Assembly (NCBI RefSeq): GCF_030253575.1
Contig: NC_080560.1
Location: 14,236,001 to 14,300,000, forward strand
DNA: 64,000 nt
DNA from: Rhododendron vialii
Taxonomy: Eukaryota > Streptophyta > Magnoliopsida > Ericales > Ericaceae
Reading direction: 5' to 3'
The notes beneath the pieces are model-generated. The model did no database searches. It was given only the letters and a program-made list of their open reading frames with translations, and was not told the DNA's origin. A program made the position numbers and the translations under genes. Positions 45,404-57,283 of the stretch are shown here, one piece after another (positions within the stretch are counted from its first letter, which is position 1; each line of letters opens with the position of its first letter).

Positions 45404-46305
45404 GCAAAAGCAAGTTTTTGCTTCCGAATGGTCTCACATATGGGTTTCTCCTCCTCTTTCCAATTGGAGAAGACGACGCAGAGACCAATGGAGATTGCTT
45501 GCTTCCTTTCACCTACCGGTGAATGCTGGGTCCTGGTATGATTTGTAGTATGGTCGTCCATTTCGCTAGTAGTTCCTGTGATTTTTATTCGCATTTCTAT
45601 GTCATCTGTAGGGTTTCTGTTTTGATGTTGACTGGGGTTATCCCATGAATGTTGTTTCGTAATTTTGTAGGTTGTGATTTACATTTGTTTGTGGTGGACA
45701 ATTTTAAATGCTTATGTTATTCTTGGTTTGGTTGCTTTGATGGGTTGAATTGCAAAGTCAAGTCTTGATCTTTACCCAAATAACACACAATCACACACCA
45801 TAACACTGAAGCTGCCAAATTCCAATTTGTTGTCTATTGTATATCTGGTATGTTACATGGAGGGTTCCGATCATTGTTGTGGACCCGGGAAGGCCCACAA
45901 ATGGTCCAAACTGGACTGGACTGGTTGGGAAAGCAAACTGGAAGTTACCGGTCCCTATTGGGTGCATGTATGTTTAGTTTGGAGTATGTTTTAATGTATT
46001 TCTTCCAGTTTGTTATGTATTATTTGCATAATGTGAATATTTTAGGTGCTGAGTAGTCTTTTGCCCCAACGGCATTAGGAGTGCACGTATGTGTTAAAGG
46101 GTAAGGATGTTAGGAGTTCAATTCCTCTTCAAAGGCGTAAATCTAACAATGATAATGACTTTTGCCGATTTTTTTTTTTAAAAAGTGAATGTTTTGGGTA
46201 TATCCCACTCTTATGGGAGCAAAACTCTCCTTCACACCCCATCCCTCTCATACCCCTAGGATTATATGAGCCAGAAAGTCTACCCACACATATAATCTGT
46301 GCACA
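45404..46305. other. 3' flank of the MCTP3/4-like gene
   Basis: The first few hundred bases are likely 3' UTR (TG-rich, TTGTAGGTTGTGATTT region). Around 46070-46130 a word GGAGTTCAATTCCTCTTC resembles a tRNA B box and could be an old SINE, but no A box or target duplication was found. No gene was seen. Confidence 0.4.
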
Positions 46306-46594
46306 GATTTCATTGTGGGGCTCACCACGGGTTCCACACAAATCATCCGAGCCGTGTAAAACATTTTTTCAAGGGTCCCCGTAAAAGATAATCTCAATCC
46401 GATACCTATAGGTACTTGATCCAATCATATAACTTTTCATCATCCGAAAATCTAAATGAAAAGTTAGATGGCTGGATGAAGCACCTTATTGGATTGAGCT
46501 TATTTTTTACGGGAACCCTTGAAAAAATATCTTATATTTAATGAACGGCTCGGATGATTTGTGTGAAACCCGTGGTGGGCTCCACAACGAAATC
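46306..46594. repeat. Foldback element, about 290 bp
   Basis: The left arm GATTTCATTGTGGGGCTCAC pairs with the reverse complement of the right arm, GATTTCGTTGTGGAGCCCAC. Pairing continues through CACACAAATCATCCGAGCCG. The loop is about 130 bp. It is non-coding. Confidence 0.8.
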
Positions 46595-46851
46595 TTAGCA
46601 GGACTGTTTATGAGCTATCCCGGATTTGCAAACACGAACTCGTTCATCCGGAAAGAAGGATGTGCTTGCAAAAAAGGAGTATCTTTTTTAAATCGGAAGT
46701 ATATATTATGTTTGTCATCCATTTTATCGGACAAAAAATTATCGAGGGATATGGATGAATAGAGTATTGAGAGGAGGTAAATCCCAGGTCCAAGAATTGA
46801 GTTTCAGATTTCGGTACTTCACAGAGGAGTCCTTATTTTCATACTTGCAGT

Positions 46852-47189
46852 AGCATCTCCCATTGGAGATGTTAATTCCTACGTGGACATCTTAACGGCA
46901 AAAATTGACACCAAGATTCAGTCCAACTTAACAACCTTCTTTGATGCCAAATACGACGTGGATTTGAAGGCAATCCTTCTCATGTTAACTTTGATAGCCA
47001 CCTTTCTCCATGCCAAATTTCAAAAAATGACCATTTGTATTTGATTTAAGGGTTTGAGAGGGATAATTTGATGTCAAATTCTAGGGTTGGAGAGAAGATT
47101 TTGATGTCAAATTGAAAATGTCAAAATGTCACATCAGCCTTCAAAAAAAAATTGACATCCCCAATTTAATGTCAAGGGTTGGAGATGCT
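46852..47189. mobile_element. Small TIR element, 338 bp
   Basis: Ends AGCATCTCCCATTGG and (reverse complement) AGCATCTCCAACCC; the interior is rich in TTGACATC/ATGTCAA words. The short ends belong to the same broad GAGCATCTCC class as 25055-25366. A clear target duplication was not seen. Confidence 0.55.
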
Positions 47190-47230
47190 GACTTCAATCC
47201 AATGGAACATCTAATCTTTATATGTGGATT

Positions 47231-47484
47231 GGCTTTGTTCACTTGGGGGTTCCCAGAACCGACCCCTCTCTCTCAGTATGGTTTTTAATAAATTTTCTAT
47301 CCACTTATTATTTTCATCTCTACCAATCTTTCTCCATTTATTATCCAAAAAACCTCATTCTAAACCTTTACCCAATAACTCCGGGTTTAGATGGAGGTTG
47401 TTAGGACAATAAATTAAGAGAAAACTTATTGGGAAAGTGCTGATAGAATTTGGTCAGTTCTCGAAACCCCAAGTGAACAAAGCC
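47231..47484. mobile_element. Small TIR element, 254 bp
   Basis: The left end GGCTTTGTTCACTTGGGGGT pairs with the reverse complement of the right end, GGCTTTGTTCACTTGGGGTT, nearly perfectly over about 22 bp. The interior is AT-rich. A related single end, GGCTTTGTTCTTTTCCC, occurs at 26404. Confidence 0.7.
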
Positions 47485-48336
47485 GATCGTGATTCAGCTG
47501 CAGCTCATCAAATTGTAGAGTTTTGTTGGATTTGGTGATATTTTTCAAACTTTGAATCCCTTGCCGCAGTGTGTTATTGAAGCAATTCCTTTCTCATCCT
47601 CTTCTTGAAGTAAAGTTGGTTAAAATCAGATCCATTACCAAAGAAAATTAAAGCTACAAGGAATATTTGATGATTGTGTTGTCACCAAACCAAGGTGGTG
47701 CAGAGTAGCTATTTTCCCTTTTGGTGGAAATTGTGCAAACCTAAATCCATGGGAAGGAAAAGTACACATGAGTTGGATCAACACAGAGAAATTGCAACCA
47801 TCAAATATAGCAATGGCTTGACTTTACTGTGTTATGGGGACCCATGTACAACAATGCTAGCTATTTTTATTTTTTTGATCGGCCAATGCTAGGTAATTTA
47901 ACTAGTTAAAAATGTATTTTCAAAACTCTAACGAGATATTATTCGATTGGACGAGACTTGCCAGCAAAATCGGGTTTGTTCATATCGTAGATATTGTCCA
48001 AAATCTCAAGAAAAATAAAATTATGTTAATTTCATACAAATTAATATGTGGTCAGATTACAAACAAATAAAAATTGGGTTATGCACACACTGGATTGGAA
48101 CCATCAAAATTCAGTGCTGACTTGTTTTTGTGTTCCAATCACATGTTATTGATATTCAATTACGCATTTCGATGAGATTTACACAACTGATTTTTCAAGC
48201 TAGTCAAAAAAACCCTTTTTTTTTAGTTCAACCAGTCACATTCTCTCTCAAAATTTTAAAAAAAGTACTATCTACTTCACTTATCCTCTATGCATAAAAA
48301 ACAAGTGTAGATTGAATCGGTGTGCAGTAAATACTA
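47485..48336. other. Spacer without recognised gene
   Basis: Short open frames only; none matches a family I know. No repeat structure was noticed. Confidence 0.35.
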
Positions 48337-48990
48337 AGAGCATCCACAATGGCATAATCAAAAGCAACATGTTTACAAAGTTAGCAATGTTATCCTAAAA
48401 AATGACTCAAAATAACTTTATCCAGTAGTATGTTTAAAGAAGAGAAGTGAGAAAGAGTATAAGAGGAGCTTTTTGACTTTTGGTTAGAGAGATGCTTTTC
48501 CCCACTGACAAAAATAAGTTACTTAACTTTTCAATTCAAACCCACCCTTATTTATTTAACTAAATTCTTTTTTTATTAGTTTCCTAATTCTTTTATATTA
48601 TTTATTGAATATTCTTGAATGTAGGAATAAGGATGGGTGGAACTGGAGATTGAGTATGGGTCGGTTGAGTGTTGCGATCCCCCGACTCCCTCCCACGTCT
48701 CTCTCTCCCTCTCACTCGCGATGTTGGAATCGGTTGAGCTACCGGTACATTTGAAGTTGATATAGATGCAACCTTAGATTCTAAAATGGATGCTTAATTG
48801 AAGAAAAGAATATTAAATAAATAAAAGAGAAAAAAAAGATAAAGAAAAAGCGATCAATAAATAATTAAATAAATAAGATAAAAAATTAAGAAATTAAATA
48901 AAAATAAAATTTAGCTAAAAGGGTGGGGTTGGGGGTACTTCGGACATTTTGGCAAAAAGGTGGGAGGGGGAAAAATCAATTTGCTTTTGG
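48337..48990. repeat. Fragments of two repeat families
   Basis: A GAGCATCCACAATGGCATAA end at about 48340 is the Harbinger-like terminus seen at 13.0 and 29-31 kb, here without a partner. At about 48600-48985 there is sequence related to the right part of the palindrome-array element: GAATATTAAATAAATAAAAG (also near 37465) and a GGGTGGGG-rich end. Confidence 0.5.
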
Positions 48991-49153
48991 TTAACATAAA
49001 GACATATAAAATGTATTCTGCACATATTTCTCAAATACTACTCTTGTTCTAAAATACATTTTGCACAAATGTCTCAAACACTCCACCAAACTCAAAACAC
49101 ATTTTGACCATAGTACGAAAAGCCAAAAAATCAATAAGCAAAAGCCTAGAACG

Positions 49154-49240
49154 GAAAAAATTTCAGTGCCGGGTGGGTACCATGTGGTGCCCGCTCGGCG
49201 TATCTAAGTTGTCCATTGCGTTTTTGGATGGCTCGAATTT

Positions 49241-49280
<40 letters not shown>

Positions 49281-49389
49281 TTTTGGGGTGAGGAGAGAGA
49301 GAGAGTTTCAATCCGAATTGTCCAAAAGTGTATTGGACGGGGCCAGATGTGCCGAGCGGATACAACGTGGGATATACCGAAAAATTTCT
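49154..49389. repeat. Foldback element with an internal (GA)n tract
   Basis: The arms contain CCCGCTCGGCGTATCTAAGT at the left and, inverted, CCGCTCGGCACATCTGG at the right; the outer ends AAAAAATTTC and its inverse also pair. A GA microsatellite (49240-49278) lies in the loop. Confidence 0.6.
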
Positions 49390-49426
49390 CCTCCCAAACA
49401 CCCTGACCTCAAAAATGGCAGCCAAG

Positions 49427-49613
49427 CTCACCAACCTCAAGTTTTTTCTACATAAATATGCTTGTGTGTTTGTCATTGTCAAGTATATATTGACTTGTCT
49501 AGATTCTAGATTTCCATTTGATGTTGATATTTCTAAATATCTTAACTTAGTCCTTATAATTACACATGTTTTAATTTGATCCTTTTAGGTTTAAATACTC
49601 AATTTCATCCTTA
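49427..49613 (+). repeat. Copy 1 of a roughly 190-bp dispersed module
   Basis: Shares ATGCTTGTGTGTTTGTCATT, GATTTC(C/A)ATTTGATGTT and ATCTTAACTTAGTCCTTAT with copies at 50521-50721 and 54033-54221, all in the same orientation. It is non-coding. Confidence 0.8.
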
Positions 49614-49712
49614 ACGTGTCTGGTTAGTTTCAAACTTTTTTTTTTTCTAACTTCAAAGTTGTCCTACATATATATTTGTATAATCATATATTATGCCTGT
49701 AAACTTCGTATA

Positions 49713-50493
49713 ATAGAGCAATGTTTGTCAACTTGATTCCACATCTAGATATTTTCCACTCTTCAAAAGGCTAATATATTCTGATAAGTTTGCGTCCTAG
49801 ATCTGTTTATAAGCATTTGTTAAAGACCGTCTTTCATCTGTCTTATTTTCAAGAATGAATGAATTGAATTCCTTGTTCACTTCAACGACGCATTCGCTCT
49901 GTTTCTCCCCTTCCCTTTCTCTGAATATTTATGGATTTCATGATTTCTATTATCCGTCACACTCTTATTTGTTTTGGAATTCCTAGGAAATCGTTCCATT
50001 ACGCGATTCAAACTATACGGGAGTTGAGCATGCTGGATAGCTTCACAATACAAGCAGCATGGATTAGATACGTTGTTTGTGAAGCTAAATTGCTACTAGA
50101 CTTGGTATAGGGCTATAGGCCCCTAAACCCAATATCATATTGTTCTCAGAATGCAGTTTTTTTCCTTCCTGACCAGCAGGCATGGTCTGTGGAAGACCTT
50201 ACCATGGTTTTAATTTAATTAGCTTGCTCGTGTAAAGTTTTTAGTTCCCTGCAGACTATTGAGCTTTGTACTGTTGTATAGACTTCTTTTTTTTTGCTAA
50301 GGAAAAGGGAATGGAGATGGCGACAAGGTGTGGCAACCTGCCCCTGGGCGTGACCATAGAGCCTTCAGCTCGTGGCGATATCCTCCTGCTCGTTATCCTC
50401 TCTTATCTCTCCAGTCTTTTGTGCAAACCTGCAAGTTTATACTAGGAATTCACCGTTTATTAGGCACCTGATGAAGGAAAATAGATCAACGGT
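49713..50493 (+). repeat. Segmental duplication, copy 1 (partner 55908-56765)
   Basis: Collinear with 55908-56765 over nearly its whole length: ATAGAGCAATGTTTGTCA at the start, GTTGAGCATGCTGGATAGC in the middle, GGAAAAGGGAATGGAG and TTATTAGGCACC near the end. Differences are substitutions and small indels, plus about 80 bp extra in copy 2 (around 56390-56460). No intact gene is inside. Confidence 0.88.
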
Positions 50494-50520
50494 GCCGCGT
50501 TTTTACAAAAATGCTAAAAG

Positions 50521-50721
50521 TTCACCTTCACCAACCCCAGTTTCAACATACATATGCTTGTGTGTTTTGTCATTGTCAAAATAAAATATAGACTTTATCT
50601 AGATTCTTGATTTCAATTTGATGTTTATATATATTTAAATATCTTAACTTAGTCCTTATTATTACACACAAGTTATAATTTGATCCTTATAAATGTTTAA
50701 ATAAATACTTTAATTTAGTCC
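50521..50721 (+). repeat. Copy 2 of the 190-bp dispersed module
   Basis: Follows copy 1 of the 0.8-kb duplication directly. It is closest to the copy at 54033-54221 (both read CCCAGTTTCAACATACATAT). Confidence 0.8.
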
Positions 50722-50839
50722 ACAGATCACTAGCTACCCCTCGCACACTCGTTAGGTATATAACCCACCAGAATCCGGTTCTCCTGGATTATTAATTGTC
50801 CGCTGATAGAGCATTACTTGTTCCGATTAGATAACAACC

Positions 50840-51590
50840 ATGGCTTTGATGACTACGTATGCAGAACACGAGTCCCCATCCAAGAGCCCGAGTTCTCGGT
50901 TCCATATCCTTGGTAGCTGTAACGGGTTGCTCTGTCTCTATGGTTGTATAGCTAGTGGAAAAATATATCTTTGCCTCTATTACTTTTATGGAACCCATTG
51001 GTCGGGAAGAGCGTGGCTGTTCCAAGACCAGGAGACAGTGGCTGTGTCTGGTTTCAGACTTTTGGATTTGGATTTGGTGAGTTGAGAAACGATTGATCAC
51101 AAGTTGGTTGTGATTAACGCGCTAGCTAGCTAGGCATCCAAGGATTTCAGCCCCTGGTTGAGATTTACTCTTTCAACTCTGGCGTACGTGTGGCGAGAGT
51201 TTAGTCATGAGGCCCTTCGATCTCCTATCCCCTTTAAATTACCGCAGGCCTATTTAAATGGGGTTGCACATTGGGTTGCAACCGATCCTAGAACATCAAG
51301 CAGCCACGCCAAACATTCCTGCATTGTGACGTTCAGATTTAAGGATGAGGTGTTTGGTGAGATGAAGAAGTAACCGGAGACGGGAAGTATGCTATCGGAT
51401 ATCATTTTCTTTTATCAATATCGCTAACGACTTGGGAGAAGGCGAGCATCCCAGTTGTTGGGTTTGGGTGATGAAAAAGTACGGTGTGAGAAAGAGTCTT
51501 GAATTTTACTGTTCCATTTACAAGCAATGCGAGACTATATTTCCTTAACATAATACTGATACTATAGAAAAAACAAGACTTTGAAAAAGA
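50840..51590 (+). pseudogene. F-box-associated (FBA/kelch-type) gene remnant
   Basis: Pieces in order: FHILGSCNGLLCLYG (about 50900-50945), the signature that follows the F-box in FBA proteins; LPQAYLNGVAHWVATD and SCIVTFRFKDEVFGEM (about 51240-51365), the central FBA strands; then VWVMKKYGVRKS (about 51467-51500), the conserved WVM-(K/E)-YG block. A stop follows DEVFGEMKK, the pieces lie in different frames, and the N-terminal F-box is absent. It is therefore a broken host gene. Intact members are SCF ubiquitin-ligase substrate adaptors and form large, fast-turnover families. Confidence 0.8.
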
Positions 51591-52333
51591 CGACATTGCA
51601 AAAAGTCATGACTCGGTCAAACTTTTGTTAACAAGAATACGCACATGAGTCAGCATATACTTGGATATTTCCTAATCCCTGTTTAACTTGGTATTAGCCC
51701 ATGTTTCCTTTTACTGAAAGGAAATTATATAGTATATATTAATTAAGCAAGCCGGTTCCTAGTTGAACAACGATAAATTGCTCATCTTCTCTTGCTATTA
51801 ATTAAAATAATAGTCATTATAGCATTGTAATTGAGAACGATTTGAGACGACTAAAAAACTAAACCATCCCACTATCCTCACATGTCGTTTGATCGTCGAG
51901 GTACGTTCTTTGGTGAATTTGTGATATCTTTCTTCTTTTTGTTTTGGAGTTTTTTTTTCTGTTTTCACCAAGATCTACTGAATTAGAATACGGTAGAAAT
52001 TGAAGTCGATAGTGGATTTTTTTAATGTTCTTTATGTGCTGTTCTTTTACGTTGAGAGATAAGCATATATGGTTTTAATTTTAAATAGTTGTATCGTCAC
52101 GGTCACAATTTGATTGATGAATACGATCGAAGTATGGAATTATTATCCCTCTATTCAATTATTACCATATTTCTCTCTCCACTCACTACCAAAACTAAAT
52201 TAAACTAAACTTCCAACCAAACAAAGAAAGCCAAATTTCAAAGAAAGATGAGCAATTTTATATATATAATCTGGCCGGAAGATACTAAACATCCTTTTAA
52301 TTTATTTGTTTTTTATATTTGTTTTTCTTAGCC

Positions 52334-53152
52334 ATGGAATTCAACATAGGATTTGATCAATCGTGGTTGGAGCCCTTGTTGAAAGCGGACTTTATGAATG
52401 CCAGTACTTGTGAGTTGCACACAAAAGGATGTTGTCACTTCTGTATTGACTGCACGGGAATTCCTTTTTGTGAACAATGCAACATGATCAAACTACATGA
52501 AGATCACCGCACTCTTCGCGTAAGTACTCCTTTCATATTATATATATATACGTGAACAAAGTAATCCTTTTTTTTAAAGAGTTGTTTTCTTCTTTTATTC
52601 CATATGTTTAATTACTAATAATAATTTCTTCTAGAGAGATTTTTTGTAATTGTAACTAGTCCTATTTTCTTGTATCATCAGATATATGCAGCTTCTCGTT
52701 CTACTGCACTTCGTATCGCAGACATACGAAAACTACTGGATGTTTCTAATATTCATCCTTTTGTTGTCAACAACCACCCCATTGTGTATCTCAATTCAAG
52801 ATCCCGAGGACACCGCCAAGAATCCCCCGCGCGGCCGCCGAGCAATGCAGTGTGCAAAAAATGCGTGATGTGCCGGTGGCCTTTAGAATCGGGGAATAAG
52901 TTTTGTTCCATTGGCTGCAAGGTAAGGATATTATTTTACTTGGTTGCCGTTCAAAAAAACAAAAAAACATTTGCCAGACGGAAAAAAAATTAGCCATTTT
53001 CACGTCAGGAATTGCTTCCCAAGTCATAAATTCTTTTAATTGTCTTTGTCTTTTTATAGGTTCAGATGATCGAAAAAACAAAGAAAAAAGCACAAGCTTC
53101 CCACAGAAGGAGAAGAAGAAAAGGAATACCGATACAATCCCCTTTATTTTAA
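52334..53152 (+). CDS. PLATZ zinc-binding transcription factor family protein
   Basis: Three exons: 52334-52519, 52682-52921, 53060-53152; GT-AG, phase 0 throughout; 172 residues. Residues 11-20 (WLEPLLKADF) are the conserved PLATZ opening. Cysteine/histidine ligands follow: C26, H29, C33/C34, C37, C40, C46, C49, H55, H58. The second half has IRKLLDVSNIHPFVVNNHPI (a D-CS-IQ-like block) and C120, C123, C126, then FCSIGCK at 136-142. A short basic tail (SHRRRRRKG) ends the protein and looks like a nuclear signal. PLATZ proteins bind AT-rich DNA or work with RNA polymerase III in plants. The ATG at 52334 follows a TATA-like run at about 52260-52268. It is shorter than many PLATZ proteins (about 200-250 residues). 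Confidence 0.9.
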
Positions 53153-55907
53153 CTCTTTCCTTTTTCATGCTTCATATATTGTTTATATCCAGAAAAGAGA
53201 AACTAAAATATATGCTAACAATTTTTAATCTGGAGTTTAGTAGATTAATTTGGATAAGATTTGTGTTGAATTTTATTAGCCCAGCCGTTCGGATGCTTTT
53301 GCGTGAGTGAATTTACATTGCTTCTTTTTTTTTTTTTTTGGATAATAGGTTAAGTTCTTGCGAGAAGAAGTTGCTCAATGCATTTCTTTTCCTACTCTAT
53401 TATGCTGATTTCATTTTGTATATTTCGGGATGAATGAAATTAATTTTGTCTATAAAAAAAAAAGAAGAAGATTAAGCAATGTATATAAATGGAACTAATT
53501 TCTTTTGTGTGTGTGTGTGTGTGTGTTGATACATTGCTTCTTTTTATTCGAAAATGCTAGGCTACTTAATTTGCTGTGTATGATTAATTATCTGGTCAAT
53601 AATTACTGATGAAAAAAACAAGTTTCCATGACACATGATGTTTTCATATCTTTCTTGGCTGTAAATTCAATAATGACAACATAATATCTTACTATTTAAA
53701 ACCTTTGATATGTTTCCGTATATTTTATTCCACACTATTTAATTTGCTTCTTATATATTCTGGTTGGTTAATGGGGATGTAAATTATTCAGTGTTGCTCT
53801 AGGTGGAATAATCTCTTTAATAGAGTGACCTTTGGGTTTAGCCCGTCAAACAAATTACTGTTTTTTTTTTTTGTTTTTTGTTTTTTTATAACTGGATGTT
53901 TAGATCAGCTTACGCACACCTCGACTAATTTCGAGACCTTGAAGTTAATCAAACAATTTACTTCAACTTCTAAAATAATCCCCAAACGAAAACGGTGCCG
54001 CATTTAAAAAATAAATAAAAAATGCCAGCTAAGCTCAACAACCCCAGTTTCAACATACATATGCTTGTGTGTTTGTCATTGTCAAGTAATAAAATATAGA
54101 CTTATCAAAATTCTTGATTTCAATTTGATGTTTATATATTTAAATATCTTAACTTAGTCCTTATTATTACACACAAGTTTTAATTTCATCCTAGTATGTT
54201 TAAATACTTAATTTAGTCCTTAATGGTGGCCCTCATGCGAAGGTAAAGCATTGCCAAATTTTGTGCCATCCTACCCCGTATTCTTTTCGTATAAAATCCG
54301 ACGATAACGATACGATGATATATGCTACGATACACGTGTATCCTGATTCGGAATGTATGTTATGATTACTTTATTGAACAGGAGTTATATTTTATTTTAA
54401 GAAGCAGAACTCCAAATGCATTCTAAATCCTTTGATCTAATTGTGTCGATAATGAAACCATTTATTAAAAAAAAACACCCAAAACTCAGTCCATTAGAGC
54501 TCGAATACAAGAAAGTATGTACGCTGAAATGTTTTGCATATATCAGATAAGGGCTCTTCTTCTCTTCCCTTGACTAAGGCACTCAAAAGCCTCAATGTGA
54601 TAGACCCCCACTGGGAAGACTTGGAATTTCTTAACCTAAAAACTTATATATCTTCTTTATAAGAAAACACTTATTTTTCATGCATACAACAGATCTTTGG
54701 GTAATTAATAGGTATAAAGATCAATTGTATATTAGCTTTTGTTAACGTATCTTAGGACGTATTCCGATAACACGAATATGCATCCCAATTTGAAAAAAAC
54801 ACACTGCGATCCCAATTTAGCACAAAGTTGGGCAATGTTTCGATATTGACTAAACTCGCTCTCTATTGATATGGCGGAAGAAAGGACCCACAAGCATCAC
54901 TTATACTTTTGCAATTTTTGTAGCAGTACAAGAATGGCATTGCCGCATTTGCACCACTGGGGCTAGATTGCCAAATTATACATAGCATTTTGCCGATGTA
55001 GCACCCAAATTTTCGCTTTGGCATCGACCGTTGAGGATTGTTCAATAATGGTGCGCAATCCGAGCTTAGTCTTGTTATTCATGGGGTATGCCCCTTGGTT
55101 TCATGTCAATTGTTATCTTCTGTTTTTTTTTTTTCCTTTTCTAAATGCTTGATCTCCGCGCCATGACAGGCACGTTTACTGAGACGTGCGAACCAGCATC
55201 GTGTCATTGCAACATCCACCTAAGAGAAAATTACATGGGTGAATTTTGAAATGTTTTCATGGCAGTTGCATTGCATTAGAGACAGAAAAAGGAGAAGAGA
55301 ACGAGGGAGGAGTATTCTTGACTCTTGAGGCAGCAAAAGAGGTTAGCTTTTCCCTCTTTTGTCACAGACATCATTTCCATCAGAAGATTTTTGTTATCCT
55401 TACAGATGTTTTTTTTTTTTTTTGGTATATAAGTATCCTTGCAGATGTTATATGTGATCTCTGTAGTTTTCACTTGCAAATTGCAGGAAAAGACTCTTCC
55501 CATGGAGAAGAAAGACGGTCACTCTTGTTAAAATCCACTTGAATGCAATATTTCCCTCAAGCCTGGCATGAAAGCTAGTCTTGTCTTGTTAAGGGAAAAG
55601 ATTGGTTCTTAATGCCGAACTGGGCTCAGTGGCATTAGTCTGAGTTTCTGATTTTAATGCACATAAATTTAGCATCGACCCTTTTTGCCGTTATAGAAGA
55701 GTATCTATTTTTTGTCGCCATGAATAGTTGAAAGAAATTCTACGAAGAGACTATGAAATGATTGTGTCGGGATTACTAGTAGGCACATGAGATCTCATGT
55801 GTCTCTTTGGCTTTTGGAAACTATGATTACATTGATTCGCTTTCTTCTCCATGCTAATATTGCTGGTTGCTGATGATTTCAGCTTAAGCATTTTGGTGTT
55901 GCCCAAA
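53153..55907. other. Spacer between PLATZ and the second duplication copy
   Basis: Holds the PLATZ 3' flank (with a poly-A-tailed piece near 53400-53465), a TG microsatellite at about 53507-53526, the third copy of the 190-bp module (54033-54221), and AT-rich sequence. No gene was recognised. Confidence 0.4.
54033..54221 (+). repeat. Copy 3 of the 190-bp dispersed module
   Basis: Reads CCCAGTTTCAACATACATAT then TTTGTCATTGTCAAGTAA and CTTAACTTAGTCCTTATTAT, as in the copies at 49.4 and 50.5 kb. It is preceded by GGTGCCGCATTT, matching GGTGCCGCGTTT before copy 2, so the repeated unit extends a little further left. Confidence 0.8.
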
Positions 55908-56765
55908 ATAGAGCAATGTTTGTCACCTTGATTCCACAACTAGATGTTTTCCGCTCCGCAAAACGCTAATACATTTTGGTAAGTTTGCGTCCTTTATAGA
56001 TCTGTTTATAAGCCTTTGTTAAAGACTGTCTCTTCGATAATCTGTCTTATTTTCTAGAATGAATGAATTGAATTTCTTGTTCACTTCAACGACGCATTCA
56101 CTCTTTTTCTCCCCTTCCCTTTCTCAATATATATTGTTGAATATTTATGGATTTCATGATTTCTATTATCTGTCATACTCATATTTGTTTTGGAATTCCT
56201 AGGAAATTGTTCCATTACGTGATTCAAACTATACCGAAGTTGAGCATGCTGGATAGCTTCACAATACAAGCAACATGGATTAGATATGTTGTTTGCGAAG
56301 CTAAATTGCTACAAGTAGGTATAGGACTATAGGCCTCAGAATGCAGTTTTTTTCTTCCTGAACAGCAGGTATGGTCTGTGGAAGACCTTATTTGTTCATA
56401 TCCTTTTGGCCATGATACCCGTATGCAATGGGAATGTCATTTTTATTGTCTTACCATGGTTTGAATTTAATTAGCTTGCTCATGTAAAGTGTTTAGTTTC
56501 TGCATGCAGAGTGCAGACTATTGAGCTTTGTACTGTTGTATAGACTTTGTTTTTTTGCTAAGGAAAAGGGAATGGAGGGGGCGACCAGGCGTGGCGATCT
56601 GCCCCTAGGCGTGACCATAGAGACTTTAGCTTGTGGCGATATCCTCCCGCTCGTTATCCTCTCTTCTCTCTCCAGTCTTTTGTGCAAACCTGCAAGACCT
56701 GCAAGTTTATACTTGGAATTCTCAGTTTATTAGGCACCCGACGAAGGAAAATAGATCAACTGTGC
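55908..56765 (+). repeat. Segmental duplication, copy 2 (partner 49713-50493)
   Basis: See the partner. This copy lies about 6.2 kb downstream in direct orientation, near the 3' end of the FTIP1-type gene. It keeps the AATGGATTTCATGATTTC and CAAGCAACATGGATTAG words. Confidence 0.88.
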
Positions 56766-57283
56766 TTCTATCAAAGGTAAAAAAACACCAAAAACAGTTG
56801 CATGTACTGTCTTTCTGTCTCATACAATTGTCTCTCAATTGTTAGGGATTTCAACTATTCTAGGGTGAGGGAACTCTCCCTATGTTGGTTTTTTGTTATT
56901 TTACAAGTAGACCGGGAGTTCAAGCAGATGTCGAATTAGGCGAGGTTTACCATCCTAGTCTACATAGCTACTCAAAATCCAAAGTATCGATTGTCCTGTG
57001 AGTCTCTTACCATTGTGTAGCTGCTGTTCAGGTTACATAAGTGCCCGCGAAAAGTTTCCATAAGGAGATGCAATGTGGAACGATCGAGCTGTTACTATTG
57101 GAATTTTGGAAGCATTTAGCCATGGGAGTCTGGTGCTTGAAATATTAATACAGTGCAAACAAACTCTGGAAATTAATACCAGTAAAGCCAGATGAATACA
57201 ATAAGGACTAGATGTTCGAAGATACAGAATTATAAACGGTATTCAGAACAAGAAGGAAACCGCTTTTTATGTTATATACCCTC
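56766..57283. other. 3' flank of the FTIP1-type gene
   Basis: Likely includes its 3' UTR. No gene or element is supported. Confidence 0.4.

Noticed and set aside
46070-46130. tRNA-like B box (GGAGTTCAATTCC) as a tRNA gene or SINE
   Set aside because: No A box, no cloverleaf and no target duplication were found.
47674-47892. 72-codon plus-strand frame
   Set aside because: Does not resemble any family I know; isolated and without splice context.
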